DNA from: DATEOR01 sp963766725
GTDB lineage: Bacteria > Actinomycetota > Thermoleophilia > Gaiellales > Gaiellaceae
Length of the DNA: 64,000 nucleotides
Direction of reading: 5' to 3'
Assembly: GCA_963766725.1 (NCBI GenBank)
Contig: CAVYBK010000001.1
Coordinates: forward strand, 186,001 to 250,000
Shown here: piece by piece, positions 62,028 to 64,000 of the stretch
How the letters are laid out: every line of letters begins with the position of its first letter
Numbering within the stretch: position 1 is the first letter of the stretch
Position numbers and translations under genes: made by a program
The notes under the pieces: generated by a model
The model's database searches: none
What the model was told of the DNA's origin: nothing
The model's input: the letters and a program-made list of their open reading frames with translations, nothing else

Positions 62028-63273
62028 CCAGACGGCGCTGGATCCTCGCGATCGTCGCGCTCGCTCCTGGTGCTCGGCGCCGGAGTGGCCGTCGCCGGCT
62101 ACGTCGTCTGGAAGAACCGACATCCGGGGACGATCCGCGGCTCGAGCACCGTCGAGTTCGAGACGACGGAGGAGCCCGGCGCGACGACGAGGCCGGAGGA
62201 AGTCGTCCGCAAGGTCCCGTGGCCCACGTACGGCTACGACGAGCAGCGCACGCGCTATGCGCCCGGTTTCGACCTGCGCCCGCCCTTCACGACCACCTGG
62301 GACAAGGGAACCGGCAGCCTGCTCGAGTTCCCGCCCGTGGTCGCGTACGGCCGGGTCTACGTCGGGACGAACGACGGCCGCTTCCTCGCAGTGAACGCCA
62401 AGACGGGCCGCGTCGTCTGGCAGAAGAACTTCTCCCGCTGCATCGCGGCCTCGCCGACGATGGGCGAGGACGTCATCTACCAGCCGCTCATGGACCCGTT
62501 CCCGTGCCGGGAGCACAAGCAGGATGCGGCCGGCTACGTCGTGGCGATCGACCCCGACACGGGGCGCGAGCTCTGGCGCTTCGAGGCCGGCGTCGTCGAG
62601 ACCTCGCCGCTCGTCGTCGGGAACCTCCTCTACTTCGGCTCCTGGGACAAGAAGATGTACGCGGTCGACGTGAACACCCACAAGGCCGTCTGGACGTTCC
62701 CGACCGGCGACCAGGTGAAGGCCGGCCCGGCGTACGCTGGCGGCACGCTCTTCTTCGCGTCCTACGACAACAAGGTCTACGCCGTCGACGCGCGCACCGG
62801 GAAGCTCCGCTGGTCGGCGAGCGGGACCGCGAACTTCTACGCCACGCCGACGGTCGCCTACGGACGCGTCTTCATCGGGAACACGGACGGGCGCGTCTAC
62901 GCCTTCGGCCAGGACAGCGGCCACCTCCTCTGGGCGAAGGCAACCGGGGGCTTCGTCTACTCCTCGGCCGCGGTCTGGCAGAAGACGGTCTACGTCGGCT
63001 CCTACAGCAAGCGCTTCTATGCGCTCGACGCCGGCGTCTGGCGACGTCAGGTGGTCGTTCGACGCGGGCGGCGAGATCTCGGGTGCGCCGACCGTGCTCG
63101 ACGGCGTCGTCTACTTCTCGACGCTCGAGGAGAAGACGTTCGGCCTCGACGCCCAGACTGGGAAGAAGCTCTGGGAGTTCGACGACGGCAAGTACAGCCC
63201 GATCGTGGCCGACAAGGAGCGCGTCTACCTCGCCGGTTACAAACGCCTCTACGGGCTGACGCCGAGCGGCTAG
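62024..63273 (+). CDS. Membrane-anchored PQQ-type beta-propeller protein, frameshifted
   Basis: About 415 residues. An N-terminal anchor (RRWILAIVAL, then after a +1 break near 62065 LLVLGAGVAVAGYVVWKNRH) precedes a propeller: RVYVGTNDGRFLAVNAKTGR, YFGSWDKKMYAVDVNTHKAV, FASYDNKVYAVDARTGKLRW, FIGNTDGRVYAFGQDSGHLL, VGSYSKRFYALDA and FSTLEEKTFGLDAQTGKKLW. A second +1 break is near 63040. Paralog of the preceding gene (ATGA overlap). An insert (PLMDPFPCREHKQDAAGY) has a Cys that may pair with SRCIAAS. Function unknown; may organise surface structures or bind glycan. Confidence 0.75.
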
Positions 63274-64000
63274 GCGTTCAGCAAGGCGTAGCCGTCGTGC
63301 AGGAACGGCGTGCGGTCGATCAGCGCCGCGATGTCCAGCGGCGGGAACTCGCCCTCCTCGGTGACGTAGAGGTCGATGTGTTTCGGTGACAGTGAGGTCG
63401 AAGCGGTCCTCGCCCGGGTGGCGCGGATCCTCGGGCGCGAGCTTGATCACCTCGCACGCCACGATCACCGGCACGCCCGCCTTCTTCGCCGCCTTGGCGA
63501 GGCCCGATGTGCCGACCTTGTTCACGAGGGAGCCGTCGCGGAAGACCGTGTCCGCTCCGAGCAGGAGGAGGTCGACGGTGCCGACCGCGTGCTCTGCGTC
63601 GGAGTCGTCGACGAGATCGACGGCGAGCTCGTTGCCGCGGAGGGCCTCCACGAGCTCGCGCCCTTCCTCGCCTGGCTCCGAGACCGTGCAGACCATTCGT
63701 TCGGGCGGCGTGTGCTCGACCGCCTCGCGCACCGTCGCCGAGTTCGAGTGCGTCATCACGGTGCCCTGGATGTGCGGTGAAAGGAGGACTGCGATCGCCT
63801 TGCTCGCCCGCTCGCGGCCTTCGATGACCGCGCGCGCCTCCTCGATGATCTGCTCGTCGCTTCGCCCGGAGACGAGGACGCGTCCTAGTGCCCCGGCGAT
63901 CGCGCCCATTGCCGGACGAGCGCGCACGATCCGTTGCGCGAGCGCGACCGGATCCTCGCCCATCTGCACGGCCTCGCACACCGCCTCGACCGCCTCACGA
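63270..64000 (-). CDS. eIF2B alpha/beta/delta-like protein (5' truncated, frameshifted)
   Basis: The frame is open from the right edge to 63270, about 243 residues seen. Family text: MGAIAGALGRVL, TVMTHSNSATVREAVEHTPP, TVSEPGEEGRELVEALR, VDLLLLGADTVFRDGSLVNKVGT, KKAGVPVIVACEVIKLAP and a C-terminal HIDLYVTEEGEFPPLDIAAL after a +1 break near 63385. The GAD-x(n)-NKxGT and E(V/I)xK motifs are shared by eIF2B subunits, MtnA methylthioribose-1-phosphate isomerase and ribose-1,5-bisphosphate isomerase. It resembles the isomerase-type bacterial and archaeal members. The stop overlaps that of the propeller gene. Confidence 0.78.

Noticed and set aside
4933..63400. Programmed +1 frameshifting, since several breaks fall at a CGA codon (for example qcrA, glycosidase, cysC, sat)
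   Set aside because: Too many unrelated genes are hit, often several times in one gene, and no fixed slippery sequence or downstream signal is shared. CGA appears because an extra C before GA is common in this GC-rich text. Technical error explains it better.
1..64000. Search by eye for CRISPR repeats, tRNA or rRNA genes, transposases, integrases and attachment-site repeats
   Set aside because: Nothing with regular spaced repeats, a tRNA-like cloverleaf or transposase motifs was noticed. A reading by eye can miss single tRNAs, so absence is not proven.

Overview
The window is very GC-rich (roughly 70% by eye), with tightly packed genes, many GTG starts and ATGA/GTGA stop-start overlaps. It carries a futalosine-type menaquinone pathway, a Rieske/cytochrome b/cytochrome c complex with a split cytochrome b, Wzm/Wzt-type glycan export and many sulfotransferases. 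Together this suggests an Actinomycetota genome, perhaps of class Thermoleophilia. The lineage is an inference; there is no rRNA or other marker here to settle it. I saw no tRNA, rRNA, insertion sequence, integrase or CRISPR array, and no stretch over 300 bases without a gene.

Layout. 0-4.2 kb: end of a membrane protein, a YmdB-type phosphoesterase, a degenerate LytM protein and a two-gene ABC transporter. 4.2-7.1 kb: hemB and hemL plus two small unknown genes. 7.1-16.4 kb: respiration block, with ubiD, qcrABC, ubiX, menG, a polyprenyl diphosphate synthase, mqnE, mqnA and mqnC. 16.5-26.9 kb: a secreted phosphodiester glycosidase, DedA, sugar aminotransferase, NDP-sugar dehydratase, PhoX-like phosphatase, then a leftward DUF354/asparagine-synthase-like/sugar-transferase group. 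26.9-32.2 kb: a LysR regulator with a maleylacetate-reductase-like gene, a methyltransferase, a small unknown protein, an MFS exporter and a membrane-anchored protein. 32.3-38.1 kb: a short FAD protein, two-subunit class I fumarase, phosphosulfolactate-synthase-like ComA, APS reductase, APS kinase and ATP sulfurylase. 38.1-63.3 kb: a large surface-glycan region with a polymerase-like protein, six sulfotransferases, five glycosyltransferases, a flippase-like protein, a Wzm/Wzt exporter, a cytidylyltransferase / G1P-dehydrogenase / CDP-alcohol transferase trio, a second initiating sugar transferase, an ATP-grasp enzyme and two PQQ-type beta-propellers. 63.3-64 kb: a partial eIF2B-like gene.

How the genes fit together. 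The mqn/ubi/menG/prenyl-synthase genes make menaquinone, which the adjacent qcr complex oxidises. ATP sulfurylase and APS kinase make PAPS, the donor for the six sulfotransferases that sit among the glycan genes. APS reductase makes sulfite, which the neighbouring ComA homolog could condense with phosphoenolpyruvate. The leading picture is a sulfated cell-surface glycan, possibly also carrying an activated polyol phosphate.

Caveat. About fifty genes-breaking single-base frameshifts occur across the window, nearly all in the +1 direction and hitting housekeeping genes. I treat them as sequence or assembly errors and give each affected gene as one feature spanning the breaks; aa lengths for those genes are estimates for the repaired protein.
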